Shown here: positions 52,016 through 62,021 of the stretch, piece by piece | Position numbering within the stretch: the first letter of the stretch is position 1 | Layout of the letters: every line of letters begins with the position of its first letter | Assembly (NCBI GenBank): GCA_036381515.1 | Contig: DASVCR010000074.1 | Location: 74,413 to 138,412, forward strand | Origin: ZC4RG20 sp036381515 | GTDB taxonomy: Bacteria; Pseudomonadota; Gammaproteobacteria; Steroidobacterales; Rariloculaceae | Direction: 5' to 3' | DNA length: 64,000 nucleotides | Notes under the pieces: generated by a model | What the model was told of the DNA's origin: nothing | What the model saw: the letters and a program-made list of their open reading frames with translations, nothing else | Databases searched by the model: none | Translations under genes and position numbers: made by a program

Positions 52016-52394
52016 TCCTACCAAACGAGCCGAGCCGCCGGCGATCACGGCGAGCGTTCTCACGCTCGAAAGCAACTGTGCGTACGGCCTAAACGGCGTC
52101 GGATTTCGAGGTATCGGCAACTTGCGCGACGTCGGCGGGCAACCGCCGGCCCGCTGGTGGGAGCGCGACGGTCTATGGACGTGGGAGAGGTTGTGCTCGA
52201 CGTACCGTTACCGTGAGCAGGCGCGCCTCAACGTGATCCCCGGTGCGTGGGGCGACGTTCATCGTCAAGAGTAGGCGGCACCGCTGCATTAGAGCGAAGG
52301 CAGTGGCCTGCGAGTAGACGCGAAGCACCGACACCTCGGACGAGCGACCGTCGGAGTTCGAAGACAGTTTGAGCGGCGGAGACGTCGCGTGTAC
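52016..52394. other. Intergenic stretch with a possible coding remnant
   Basis: 379 bases. A plus-strand frame without a start codon runs to the TAG at about 52273 and reads NCAYGLNGVGFRGIGNLRDV then WWERDGLWTWERL, with native-looking codons. It may be the tail of a lost gene. The rest leads into the riboswitch. Confidence 0.35.
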
Positions 52395-52499
52395 GTTCGA
52401 TCACGCTGACAAAAAGGCAAACCCGCCGCAGGCGGGGACGCAAAGCCACCGGTCTGGCAGGGAACTAGAGTGCGGGGCTGCAAGCCGGCACGATCGAAC
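52395..52499 (+). ncRNA. c-di-GMP-I (GEMM) riboswitch
   Basis: All key blocks of the class are present. P1 is closed by GTTCGATC (52395-52402) and GATCGAAC (52492-52499), a perfect 8-base-pair helix. Then AAGGCAAACC, a CGCC/GGCG hairpin with GCAG loop, and GGGGACGCAAAGCCACCGG. A second helix ends in GCGGGGCTGCAAGCCGG. It lies 79 bases before the di-heme cytochrome gene at 52579. Cytochrome genes are known targets of this class in Geobacter. Specificity for c-di-GMP or 3',3'-cGAMP was not decided from sequence alone. No clear terminator hairpin with T-run follows, so control may be at translation. Confidence 0.85.
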
Positions 52500-52578
52500 A
52501 CGATTGCGCGCACGATCCTTTTCCCGCCCCGTCCCGTGCACTCCCTGTCCAAATCGCACAAGAGCACAGGGGATCACC

Positions 52579-54234
52579 ATGCGCATCAGTCATCGCGCTC
52601 AGACTGCGACGATCGTTACGTTCGCTGCGTTCGGTTGCGTCTCGCTATCGTTGCCGACAACCGTCCGCGCCCAGCTTCCGGATTGCACGCTCGTAAATCA
52701 GGCCTCGAGTGTCTCGGCGCCAGGCGGCTGCATCGCGAAGCCGATGCGCGATCAGATCGGCGCCGGGCAGGGCGACGCCGCGACCATCGGCTCCTCGACG
52801 TACCTGATCAAGCGCGATCCGGCCCGCGCGATTCGCCGCGGCCGGCAGGTCTTCCAGCGCAAGTTCAGTGTCGTGGAAGGGGCGGGTCCGCGAGTGAACT
52901 TGGACGGCTCCGGCGACATCACGACGAAGCGCGCGCTCGGCGCAGGGCTTGCGGACAGTTGCGCGGCCTGCCACGGTCGGCCGCGCGGCGCTGCCGGTCA
53001 CGGCGGCGACGTGAGCACGTTCCCGGACAGCCGCGATGCGCCGCACCTGTTCGGTCTCGGCCTGATCGAGATGCTCGCGGACGAGATGACCGCGGATCTC
53101 CGCGCGATTCGCGATCAGGCATTGCAGGAAGCTCGCGGACCCGGCAGACGGCCGTCGGGCGGGCGCGGTCGGAGCGTGACGAAGGCCCTCGTGAGCAAAG
53201 GCGTCGACTTCGGCAGCATCACCGCCTTCGCGAACGGCGACGTGGATACGTCCGGCGTGCGCGGAGTCGATGCGGACTTGCGCGTCCGGCCGTTCTTCCA
53301 TCACGGCGGGGTCGCCTCCATCCGCGAGTTCGTCATCGGCGCGCTGAACGACGAGATGGGCCTGCAGGCCTGGGACCCGATTCTGTGCGCGGCGACGGAT
53401 CCGCAGGCGCCCCAGAGCGTCGAGAGCGCGGCCGGATTCCGCTACGATCCGACGGTCGATACGTTCAAGCGCCCGCCGGCGTGCGACTCGAGCGAGGATC
53501 CCGACGGCGACGGCGTGCCGGGCGAGATCGATCCCGCGCTCGTCGACTACCTCGAGTTCTACCTGCTGAACTACCTGAAGCCCGCGCTGTATCGGCAAAC
53601 GCCTCGCACCACCGAGGGTCTTGCGTTGATGGAGTCGATCGGCTGCACGTCCTGCCACGTCCGCACGCTCGAGATCGAGCGTGACCGCCGCGTCGCCGAC
53701 ATCGAGACGGTGTACGATCCCGAGCACGGCGTCTTCAACGAGCTGTTCGCGGAAGTCTATCCGTTGTTCGCGGAGGTCGACGACGGCGACGCGTACCCGC
53801 AGCTCCTGCCGATCGGCGGCCCGTTCACCGTCGAGAACGTCTTCACGGACCTCAAGCGCCACGACCTCGGGCCGGCCTTCGAGGAGCGCGACTACGACGG
53901 CTCGCGGATCAAGGAGCACGTGACGGAGCCCCTGTGGGGCGTCGGCACGAGCGCGCCCTACGGCCACGACGGTCGAAGCGTGACGCTCGACGCCGTCATT
54001 CGCCGTCACGGCGGCGAGGCCGAGCCGGTCACCGCCGCGTACGTCGCGCTCTCTCCCGATGATCAGGACAAGATCCTCGACTTTCTCGAGACGTTGGTCC
54101 TGTTTCCGCCCGATGACACCGCCTCGGGGCTCGATCCCGGCGTGCCGGGCAGCGACGATCCGCAGCTGCCGGAGAACCACGGCAGCATCAATTTGAGCCC
54201 GCTGTTTCAAATCGATATCGAAGGCGAAGAGTGA
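52579..54234 (+). CDS. Di-heme oxidoreductase (DHOR), riboswitch-controlled
   Basis: 551 residues from ATG 52579 (CAGGGGATCACC upstream), signal peptide about 1-31 (ending VRAQ). Two heme c motifs: CAACH at 128-132 and CTSCH at 356-360. RPFFHHGGVASIREFVIGAL and LWGVGTSAPYGHDGRSVTLD are typical of the DUF1111 di-haem oxidoreductase (putative peroxidase) family. A DPDGDGVPGEIDPA segment at 308-321 is a calcium-loop-like insert. It should act in the periplasm or outside the cell in electron transfer or peroxide handling. The upstream riboswitch ties it to c-di-GMP signalling. Confidence 0.88.
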   Translation: MRISHRAQTATIVTFAAFGCVSLSLPTTVRAQLPDCTLVNQASSVSAPGGCIAKPMRDQIGAGQGDAATIGSSTYLIKRDPARAIRRGRQVFQRKFSVVEGAGPRVNLDGSGDITTKRALGAGLADSCAACHGRPRGAAGHGGDVSTFPDSRDAPHLFGLGLIEMLADEMTADLRAIRDQALQEARGPGRRPSGGRGRSVTKALVSKGVDFGSITAFANGDVDTSGVRGVDADLRVRPFFHHGGVASIREFVIGALNDEMGLQAWDPILCAATDPQAPQSVESAAGFRYDPTVDTFKRPPACDSSEDPDGDGVPGEIDPALVDYLEFYLLNYLKPALYRQTPRTTEGLALMESIGCTSCHVRTLEIERDRRVADIETVYDPEHGVFNELFAEVYPLFAEVDDGDAYPQLLPIGGPFTVENVFTDLKRHDLGPAFEERDYDGSRIKEHVTEPLWGVGTSAPYGHDGRSVTLDAVIRRHGGEAEPVTAAYVALSPDDQDKILDFLETLVLFPPDDTASGLDPGVPGSDDPQLPENHGSINLSPLFQIDIEGEE

Positions 54235-54328
54235 GGGTTGAAACTCGGCGAACGACCGAGTCGCGAGCCCGAGGCGCGCCGCTCGTCCGCTCGTCGGGCA
54301 CGGTGAGTGCTTGGTGCTCCCCATAGAA

Positions 54329-54349
54329 GCTCCGCGAGCAACGCGGAGC
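54329..54349. terminator. Hairpin after di-heme oxidoreductase gene
   Basis: GCTCCGCG (54329-54336) pairs with CGCGGAGC (54342-54349) around an AGCAA loop. It lies 95 bases after the stop at 54234 and lacks a T-run. Confidence 0.4.
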
Positions 54350-54411
54350 GGGCTCAATTGGAAGAACCTCCGATGTCCGGAACGACATTCCGTCCGTCGC
54401 TCGGCTTGCTA

Positions 54412-54919
54412 TGAATGCTCTTCGACAGGCGACCCGGCAACTCTTTCGCTACGCGTCATTCAGGGTCGTCGTCATCGCGACGCTCGCGCTCGGCATCGGC
54501 GAACGCATCGTGCGCGTGCTGCAGGTGAGTGAGAACGGCGGCGTCAGCGACAACATCTCCGAGCCCAACTTCAGGACCTGAAACGACAGACGCGCTCGTT
54601 CGCCGCGCTCGCGCGGGATGCGGTCGGCGTGCAGCCGGTATCGGGCGGGAGCGAGCCCACACGCACGCAGACGGCGAGCGTGTCGGCCGAGTTCTCGACC
54701 GTCGTCGGCATCCAGCCCGTCGTCGGCCGCGCGTTCTTGCCGGAGGTGCGCGCGCTGCCGGGCGTCGACGCGGTTGCGGGCGTCTCGCTCGCGCCCGGCG
54801 CGAGCGGCGGATGGGACGGCACGCTTGTAAAGCAAACGCAGCCCGACCAGATCGCGAGCTTCGAGCAGCTCACGAGAGCGGCGCGCGTCGATCCCGTGAC
54901 GGCGCTGCGGAGCGAGTGA
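54412..54919 (+). pseudogene. Decayed ADOP-type permease gene
   Basis: ATG 54412 opens MNALRQATRQLFRYASFRVV then IATLALGIG, the classical start of ADOP permeases, but the frame is lost after about 55 residues. Another frame carries QPVSGGSEPTRTQTASVSAE then FSTVVGIQPVVGRAFLPE, a MacB-PCD segment. The last codons read RVDPVTALRSE, the usual ADOP C-terminus. About 500 bases remain of a gene normally near 2.4 kb, so several internal deletions occurred. Confidence 0.7.
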
Positions 54920-55433
54920 GGGCCAGATTGCTGCGCGGCGCCAACAGGTCCGATGCAGAACTGCAGGTTCGCGCGACAATCGGCGCCAAGGATTCACCAC
55001 CTCAACAGCGGCGCGGTTCGTTGGTCGGTCCGGTTCAATGTCATCGTTCACCTTTACGCCAGGCAGGTTGGCGCCAGCTGGTGACGAAAGGTCTGTACCG
55101 GGGCTCTACCATTATGAGGGATATTGACAGACCAAAATAAGCCTGATAATAGGACTAAAAATTGCACCCAATAAACAACAACAAGCAAGCCGGTGGCCTC
55201 GTGGACTATGGGGAGACGCGAGCAAGATGGGCGGGATAGTCCGTCTCACCTCGATGGCGCCATCGGAGTAGCGCTGGCTAGCCACAATAAACATACCCGT
55301 CAGTAAGTCCAATTCGTACAAACAGCGCAATGGGGCACGGCATGGCTAGTTGCAGCTCCGTTGGTCATCAGACGACGAGCACTGCGAGATGGCGGCGCGT
55401 GTACAGAAACATGCTCAGGAGCGAACGAGTCTC
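54920..55433. other. Intergenic, locally AT-rich stretch
   Basis: 514 bases without a recognisable gene. From about 55125 to 55340 base composition turns clearly more AT-rich (for example AAAATAAGCCTGATAATAGG). This sets it apart from the rest of the window and suggests foreign DNA. No integrase or clear att site was found. Confidence 0.5.
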
Positions 55434-56507
55434 ATGGGAACGCTGAATTTGAAAGCATGGGCGGCCGCGCTGGGTGGGCTCTGCGCGGTGGTCGGCGTGT
55501 TGCTCTCACTTGTGTCTTTCACGGGAGAGCTGCCACACGTGCGAATGGTGATTGAACGGATCGAACTGGCGTCGTCTTCTGACGACATAGTGGGAGAGTT
55601 GAGGAGAATTGAAGAAGATTACTCGCACGTAACGGGTATCGCAGTGCTCGAATTGATCGACATAGCTTCCAATCTTGCTTCAGACGACCAAAACCGTTAC
55701 GAGCAGCAGTTATCCAGGCTGGTCGAGGAGATTGAGGAAGCGATAAACGGCTTCAACGAGGAGCGCGACGCCCTCCGTGATGATAGAAGAGCAGTGGCGA
55801 GGAAGTTGCGAAACCTTGTGCGCTTGAGTGATCGGGAAACGATGCTCGATGCGCTTCAAGAAATTGAAGACGAGTACAGCCACATAACCTCCTATCTGGT
55901 TATCGACATTATCGCGGAGCTCGAGCCACTGGACTACTCAGAGCCGGACGAGGACGTTCCGGATGCAGTGTATGCACGCATTGAGTTGGCCGCCAACGAG
56001 TTCGATGCTGACGCTGACGGCAGACAGGAGGGTCTGGCGGCCGTGGCGGAGGAGTTGGGCAATCTATCAACCAAGCTGCGAGACTCGAGAGCCGGATCTG
56101 CTACGGACGAAGCTCGCGTTTCCGTGCAAGTTACAGTAGAAAATCAAAGCCGACTTCCTACCGTTCTGCGGCCGGTCGGGGTGCTAGCTATTTATGATCG
56201 AAATGACCCGAAGAAGCGCGGGGTCATTGTTGTGAGGACGAGTGAAAGCTATCAATTGCAGCCTTTTTCGGTCGGCGCAGTCTCGTTCGAGTCGATGAAG
56301 ATAGGAGCCTTACCAGGCCCGGAGCGCGATCTGGTGAGAGAGGGAGTAGAAAAGGAGTTCCTTGCTGAGTTCTGGATCGAAGATATTCACGATTCCGTTT
56401 GGCACGCCGAAGGAAAGCTATCCAGGCCTGGCAACGAGTTTCGCGCACCAGAGAGGTTGATGAGTCGGGCGAGGGAGCACTTGAAGGAAGTTCTGGGCGA
56501 GGGGTAG
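55434..56507 (+). CDS. Orphan membrane-anchored coiled-coil protein, atypical composition
   Basis: 357 residues from ATG 55434; an earlier in-frame ATG at 55389 is possible. One membrane helix near the N-terminus (WAAALGGLCAVVGVLLSLVS). Two related blocks follow: ELRRIEEDYSHVTGIAVLEL and ALQEIEDEYSHITSYLVIDI, an internal duplication of a helical unit. Between and after them are acidic, coiled-coil-prone stretches. A beta-rich domain starts near 245 (VSVQVTVENQSRLPTVLRPV). Codon use is less GC-biased than in neighbours, which points to recent acquisition. No family recognised. Confidence 0.65.
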   Translation: MGTLNLKAWAAALGGLCAVVGVLLSLVSFTGELPHVRMVIERIELASSSDDIVGELRRIEEDYSHVTGIAVLELIDIASNLASDDQNRYEQQLSRLVEEIEEAINGFNEERDALRDDRRAVARKLRNLVRLSDRETMLDALQEIEDEYSHITSYLVIDIIAELEPLDYSEPDEDVPDAVYARIELAANEFDADADGRQEGLAAVAEELGNLSTKLRDSRAGSATDEARVSVQVTVENQSRLPTVLRPVGVLAIYDRNDPKKRGVIVVRTSESYQLQPFSVGAVSFESMKIGALPGPERDLVREGVEKEFLAEFWIEDIHDSVWHAEGKLSRPGNEFRAPERLMSRAREHLKEVLGEG

Positions 56508-56660
56508 GTATATGCGTTAATGGCTGGCAAGAGCGTTGCTGGGTGTCGTCGCTCCGTCACCTACGAATTGCCTATCCGGGACTCAGGTCGGCGACAACCG
56601 TCGTAGGGCGTGACGTTCCCGTGACGGCATTGGGCAACATATGAGAGCTGGCGACTCCCG

Positions 56661-58206
<1,546 letters not shown>

Positions 58207-58211
<5 letters not shown>

Positions 58212-58262
58212 CCGGACACTCCGTTGTCCGCAGGACTACGGTGCTGCCGTTGTCGTTCCTAC
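58207..58262 (+). promoter_or_regulatory. Three NorR enhancer sites (GT-N7-AC)
   Basis: GTCAACCGGAC (58207-58217), GTCCGCAGGAC (58226-58236) and GTCGTTCCTAC (58252-58262) each fit the GT-N7-AC core of NorR sites. Three such sites are also the arrangement found before norVW in E. coli. The last lies about 43 bases before the -24 element at 58305. Confidence 0.8.
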
Positions 58263-58304
58263 AACGGCTCGAAAAATAGTTCGTCGTTTCAATCGTTTAG
58301 GTTA

Positions 58305-58320
58305 TGGCACGAAGCTTGAT
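58305..58320 (+). promoter_or_regulatory. Sigma-54 promoter of nirK
   Basis: TGGCACGAAGCTTGAT matches TGGCACG-N4-TTGCW except for A in place of the C of the -12 GC. It lies 38 bases before the chosen nirK start and downstream of three NorR sites. Confidence 0.7.
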
Positions 58321-58358
58321 AAAGCGGATCGGCTTCACCAGCAATGAGGGTCCCGTTC

Positions 58359-59297
58359 ATGCAGAAATTGTCATCGGCCGTCGTCGCAGCCGCCGTCGCG
58401 CTCGGCGCCGCACCGGCCATCGCCGAAACCGTCGAGGTCGAGATCCGCGTCCAGGAGGTCGACCTCGTGATCGACAACGCCGGCACGACCCATCCGATGT
58501 GGACCTACGGCGGCACGATCCCCGGACCGCTCGTGCGCGTGACCGAGGGCGACACGGTCGACTTCACGCTCATCAACGACCCGAGCAACCAGCAGAGCCA
58601 CTCGATGGACTTTCATGCCGCCCGCGCCGACGTCCTCGACGAGTTCGAAACGATCAAGCCGGGCGACACGAAGAAGTTCACCTTCAAAGCCGAGTATCCC
58701 GGCGTCTTCATCTACCACTGCGGGGCGGACTCGATGGCCGAGCACATCTCCCGCGGGATGTACGGCGTGATCATCGTCGACCCGAAGGAGGGGTACACCT
58801 CGGAATATCCGAAACCGGACCGCGAGTACGTGCTCGTGCAGGGCGACCTGTTCGAGCCGGGGACGTCCGCCGAGGACATTACCCACGGCCACGGCTGGAA
58901 GGGCGTGCTCGTGAACGGCAAGGTGTTTCACTACGACCCGGTCCACGATCCGAACGCGAGCCTGACGCTCGAATCGGAGCCCGGCGAGCGCGTCCGGATC
59001 TACTTCGTGAACGCCATGATCAACGAGTCGGCGGCGTTCCATCCGATCGCCGGGATCTGGGATCGGGTCTGGGAGAACGGCAATCCGAAGAACGTTACTT
59101 ACGGCATGCAGACCGTCGAGGTGCCGCCCGCTCACGGCGTCGTCCTGGACCTGATCAGCCCGGAAGGCCGCTCGACGAACAACGCGCTCGTCGATCACCG
59201 GATGCGGCACGCGATGAACGGCGGCATCACCGTGCTGATGAACTACGAAGGCGCCGACGCAAACAAGGGCCGCGGCGACCAGCTCATCCTGCGCTGA
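58359..59297 (+). CDS. nirK: Copper-containing nitrite reductase (NirK-like)
   Basis: 312 residues from ATG 58359 (GAGGG upstream; ATG 58344 is an in-frame alternative with no ribosome site), signal peptide about 1-22. Two cupredoxin domains. Type-1 copper ligands are H81, C121, H129 and M134. Type-2 copper ligands are H86, H120 and H280. The catalytic pair is represented by D84 (in HSMDFH) and H228 (in AFHPIAG). The full set supports reduction of nitrite to NO in the periplasm. First gene of a four-gene unit with two cytochromes and a multicopper oxidase, as in Nitrosomonas ncgABC-nirK. Confidence 0.87.
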   Translation: MQKLSSAVVAAAVALGAAPAIAETVEVEIRVQEVDLVIDNAGTTHPMWTYGGTIPGPLVRVTEGDTVDFTLINDPSNQQSHSMDFHAARADVLDEFETIKPGDTKKFTFKAEYPGVFIYHCGADSMAEHISRGMYGVIIVDPKEGYTSEYPKPDREYVLVQGDLFEPGTSAEDITHGHGWKGVLVNGKVFHYDPVHDPNASLTLESEPGERVRIYFVNAMINESAAFHPIAGIWDRVWENGNPKNVTYGMQTVEVPPAHGVVLDLISPEGRSTNNALVDHRMRHAMNGGITVLMNYEGADANKGRGDQLILR

Positions 59298-59319
59298 GCA
59301 CGAAAAGAGGAGAGCGCCC

Positions 59320-60012
59320 ATGAGACTGACAACACCTTTGGGGCTGATGGCGGGACTCGCCCTGTGCCTGCCGCTCGCGGCGTTCGCGGACGCAGAGCTC
59401 GTCGAGACCCAATGTGCGGGCTGCCACGCGCTGACGCGGCCCGACTATGACGCCCTCGACATCAGCGAGCGCGCAGAGCGCAAGGGACCGCCGCTCTACT
59501 ACGCCGGCAACAAGTACCGCGAGGAGTGGCTCGTGGAGTGGCTGCAGCAACCCGAGCGCATCTGGCCGGGCGGCGTCTTCGCTCCGCGGCACGCGGTGAG
59601 CACGCCGGAAGGCGACGTCATCGACGAGGCCTCGCTGCCCGAGCATGTGGCGTTGTCAGCGGCCGATGCGGAGTCGGCCGCGAAGTACCTGATGACGCTT
59701 CGTCCGTTCGACGAGCTGATCGCTTCGCAAGCCTACGAGCCGGGCACGATCGCGCTCAGGATCGGGCAGATGAACTTCAGCAAGTTCAAGGGCTGCGACA
59801 GCTGCCACCGCGACGCGCCTGACTACGGCGGCGTATCGGGTCCCGAGCTCTACACCGCCTGGGAGCGCCTGCAGCCCGGGTACATCGCCGCGTACATCGC
59901 GGATCCGCTCGCTTTCGATCCGCACTCGATCATGCCGAAGGCCGGGCTGCCGCCGGAAGAGGTCAAGAAGCTCGCGGACTACCTGAAGGCGCTGTCGGAA
60001 TCCGGGCAGTGA
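59320..60012 (+). CDS. Di-heme cytochrome c of the nirK cluster
   Basis: 230 residues, signal peptide 1-23, ATG 59320 after AAAGAGGAGAGCG. Heme motifs CAGCH (32-36) and CDSCH (159-163), each opening a small class-I cytochrome domain. Between them is WLVEWLQQPERIWPGGVFAP and after them HSIMPKAGLPPEEVKKLADY with a likely Met ligand. It starts 22 bases after nirK. It is the likely counterpart of one of the NcgB/NcgC cytochromes; which one was not decided. Expected role: electron supply to NirK or to the oxidase. Confidence 0.87.
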   Translation: MRLTTPLGLMAGLALCLPLAAFADAELVETQCAGCHALTRPDYDALDISERAERKGPPLYYAGNKYREEWLVEWLQQPERIWPGGVFAPRHAVSTPEGDVIDEASLPEHVALSAADAESAAKYLMTLRPFDELIASQAYEPGTIALRIGQMNFSKFKGCDSCHRDAPDYGGVSGPELYTAWERLQPGYIAAYIADPLAFDPHSIMPKAGLPPEEVKKLADYLKALSESGQ

Positions 60013-60077
60013 CCGGGGCGCACCACGCTCGGCTCGGGATCCTCACGGCACGACCGCGTTTCATCGGAGGAAAGATC

Positions 60078-60443
60078 ATGAAGCCATTCCTGCTCGCCGT
60101 TCTCGGCGCCTCTCTCGCGGGCCTCGCCGGCATGGCGCTGGCCGACGGCGACCCGCGTCACGGCGAGGCCATCTATAAGGTCTACTGCACGCAATGTCAC
60201 GGTCTCCAGGGCAACGGCCGCGGCGTCAACACGCCGGACATGGCCGTGCTGCCGCGCAACCACACGGATCGCGGCGAGATGTCCGCACGCACCGACGATG
60301 ACCTGTTCAAGGCCATTCAGGGCGGCGGCAAGGCGGTGAACAAGTCGGTGCTGATGCCGGCCTGGGGCCAGAACCTCAACGAATCCCAGATTCGCGACCT
60401 GGTCGCGTACCTGCGAGAGCTGTGCTGCGAGGACACGCAATGA
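60078..60443 (+). CDS. Mono-heme cytochrome c of the nirK cluster
   Basis: 121 residues, signal peptide 1-22 (FLLAVLGASLAGLAGMALA), ATG 60078 after GGAGGAAAGATC. One heme motif CTQCH (37-41) and a Met ligand in SVLMPAWGQNLNESQIRDLV: a class-I cytochrome. An unusual CC pair stands near the C-terminus (LRELCCEDTQ). The stop overlaps the next frame (ATGA at 60440), though the better start of the oxidase is at 60455. Confidence 0.87.
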   Translation: MKPFLLAVLGASLAGLAGMALADGDPRHGEAIYKVYCTQCHGLQGNGRGVNTPDMAVLPRNHTDRGEMSARTDDDLFKAIQGGGKAVNKSVLMPAWGQNLNESQIRDLVAYLRELCCEDTQ

Positions 60444-60454
60444 GGAGAGGATCG

Positions 60455-61546
60455 ATGCTGCGGTGGAACGTTCCGGCCGCGCTGGCGCTGCTCGGTGTGT
60501 GGGCCTCGGCCGATGCCGGGGAGCTTCACAAGTTCGAGATGACGATCGAGGAGGTCGATCTCGAGGTCGCGCCGGGCTTCACGACGAAGGTCTGGGCATT
60601 CAATGGACAGGTGCCCGGGCCGCTGATTCACGTGCGTCAGGGCGACGAGCTCGAGATCACCGTGCACAACCTGACCACGATGAATCATACGATCCATTGG
60701 CACGGCCAGTATCAGACGGGCACGTGGCAGTCCGACGGTGTGCCCAACGTCACTCAGAAGCCGATCGAGCCCGGCGAGAGCTACACCTATCGGTTCGTCG
60801 CCGAGAAGCCGGGGAGCCTTTGGTATCACTGCCACGTCAACGTTTCCGAGCACGTCGGCTTACGCGGCATGTGGGGGCCGTTCATCGTCGATCCGCTGAA
60901 CCCGACGGATCTCGAGAAGGAAGTCACGGTCGACGCGATCGCGATGTTCTCGGGCTGGAACTCCGAGGTCGCCAACGAGTACGGGACCGGCGGCAAGCCC
61001 GGCGAGGTCATCAACTACTTCTCGATCAACGGCAAGTCGCATCCGTGGAATCAGCCGCTGCGGGTCAAGAAGGGCGACGTGCTGAGGCTCAGGCTCTATG
61101 CGCCGACGATTCCCGTGTCGTTCCATCCGCACGGTCACGACGCGCTCGTGACGCACAAGGACGGTTTGCCGCTCGAGACGCCGTACGCGGTCGATGTGCT
61201 CGCGATCCAGCCCGGCGAGCGCTATGACGTGATCATGCGCATGAACAATCCCGGTATCTGGGTCACGCACGACCACATCGAGCACCATACGACGAACAAC
61301 GGCGCCGATATGGGCGGATCGATGCTCGTGATCGAGTACGAGGAGATCGAGAAGCCGGAGTGGTACATGTGGAAGGACATCGAGTACGACCCGGACTTCT
61401 ATATGGTCGAGTCGTTGAGGAAGCCATACGGCATTCACGACATCGAGGCGTTCAAGGGGATCGATCCGTTCCTGCAGCGGCGCGGGGGTGGGGCGGCTGC
61501 GAACGTGGAGATAGGGCCGGTGGAGACGGCGCACGTCGCGCACTGA
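60455..61546 (+). CDS. Two-domain multicopper oxidase (NcgA-like)
   Basis: 363 residues from ATG 60455, preceded by AGGAGAGGATCG; ATG 60440 is an alternative. Signal peptide about 1-21. Copper motifs: HWHG (81-84), WYHCHVNVSEHVGLRGMWG (H125, C126, H127, H133, M139), HPHGHD (224-229) and THDHIEHH (271-278). This is a two-domain blue copper oxidase that would work as a trimer. In Nitrosomonas the matching protein (NcgA/BCO) is cotranscribed with nirK and supports nitrite/NO tolerance. The substrate of such oxidases is not settled. Confidence 0.85.
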   Translation: MLRWNVPAALALLGVWASADAGELHKFEMTIEEVDLEVAPGFTTKVWAFNGQVPGPLIHVRQGDELEITVHNLTTMNHTIHWHGQYQTGTWQSDGVPNVTQKPIEPGESYTYRFVAEKPGSLWYHCHVNVSEHVGLRGMWGPFIVDPLNPTDLEKEVTVDAIAMFSGWNSEVANEYGTGGKPGEVINYFSINGKSHPWNQPLRVKKGDVLRLRLYAPTIPVSFHPHGHDALVTHKDGLPLETPYAVDVLAIQPGERYDVIMRMNNPGIWVTHDHIEHHTTNNGADMGGSMLVIEYEEIEKPEWYMWKDIEYDPDFYMVESLRKPYGIHDIEAFKGIDPFLQRRGGGAAANVEIGPVETAHVAH

Positions 61547-61557
61547 TCCACTGTCGG

Positions 61558-61593
61558 TCGGCGGCCTTCGCCCGCGGTGGCGGGGGCCGCCGA
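61558..61593 (+). terminator. Terminator of the nirK operon
   Basis: TCGGCGGCC (61558-61566) pairs with GGCCGCCGA (61585-61593), followed by AATGTTT. It lies 11 bases after the multicopper oxidase stop. The T-tract is short. Confidence 0.6.
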
Positions 61594-61644
61594 AATGTTT
61601 GGTCGACGGCTCCGTAGAAGGCCGCCCGGGATCTGCTGCGATAG

Positions 61645-61749
61645 CTAGATCCAATCGGCCTTCATCTCGGAAATATCCGAACGGATGTGTCCGACATCGG
61701 ACTCGAGTCGTGCGATCCGAGCTTCCATAGCCGCATCCTCCGACGCCAT
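61645..61749 (-). CDS. Small coiled-coil protein, 34 residues
   Basis: ATG 61749 follows GAGGAGACAGCG. The peptide MASEDAAMEARIARLESDV continues with GHIRSDISEMKADWI and stops at TAG 61645. The heptad-like pattern resembles the N-terminus of small XhlA-like or DUF1640-type proteins (ARLESDVxHI), so it may be a short real protein or the truncated start of such a gene. The remaining gap up to 62022 shows nothing else. Confidence 0.5.
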   Translation of the reverse strand: MASEDAAMEARIARLESDVGHIRSDISEMKADWI

Positions 61750-62021
61750 CGCCACGCTGTCTCCTCGAAGCTAGTCTACACTGCCGTGCTGTCGGCACGA
61801 ATCTGAGCACGGGTGGTGTCGGTGGCGAATAGACGTTTCCGCCTTGTCCGTCGCAACTCTCGTCAATCGATCGGGCGGGACTGCCCGTCACTTCTCGTAC
61901 CGCGGCTCGTCTCGAAGGCTCGCGTGGCGGCGTGCTGGTGTTTGCAGGTCAACCGCCGCGCGTCCAGAATCCGCCTTGCAATCCTCCGTTCGACGTTGAG
62001 CGCCGGTGCCGGTGAGGCCCG

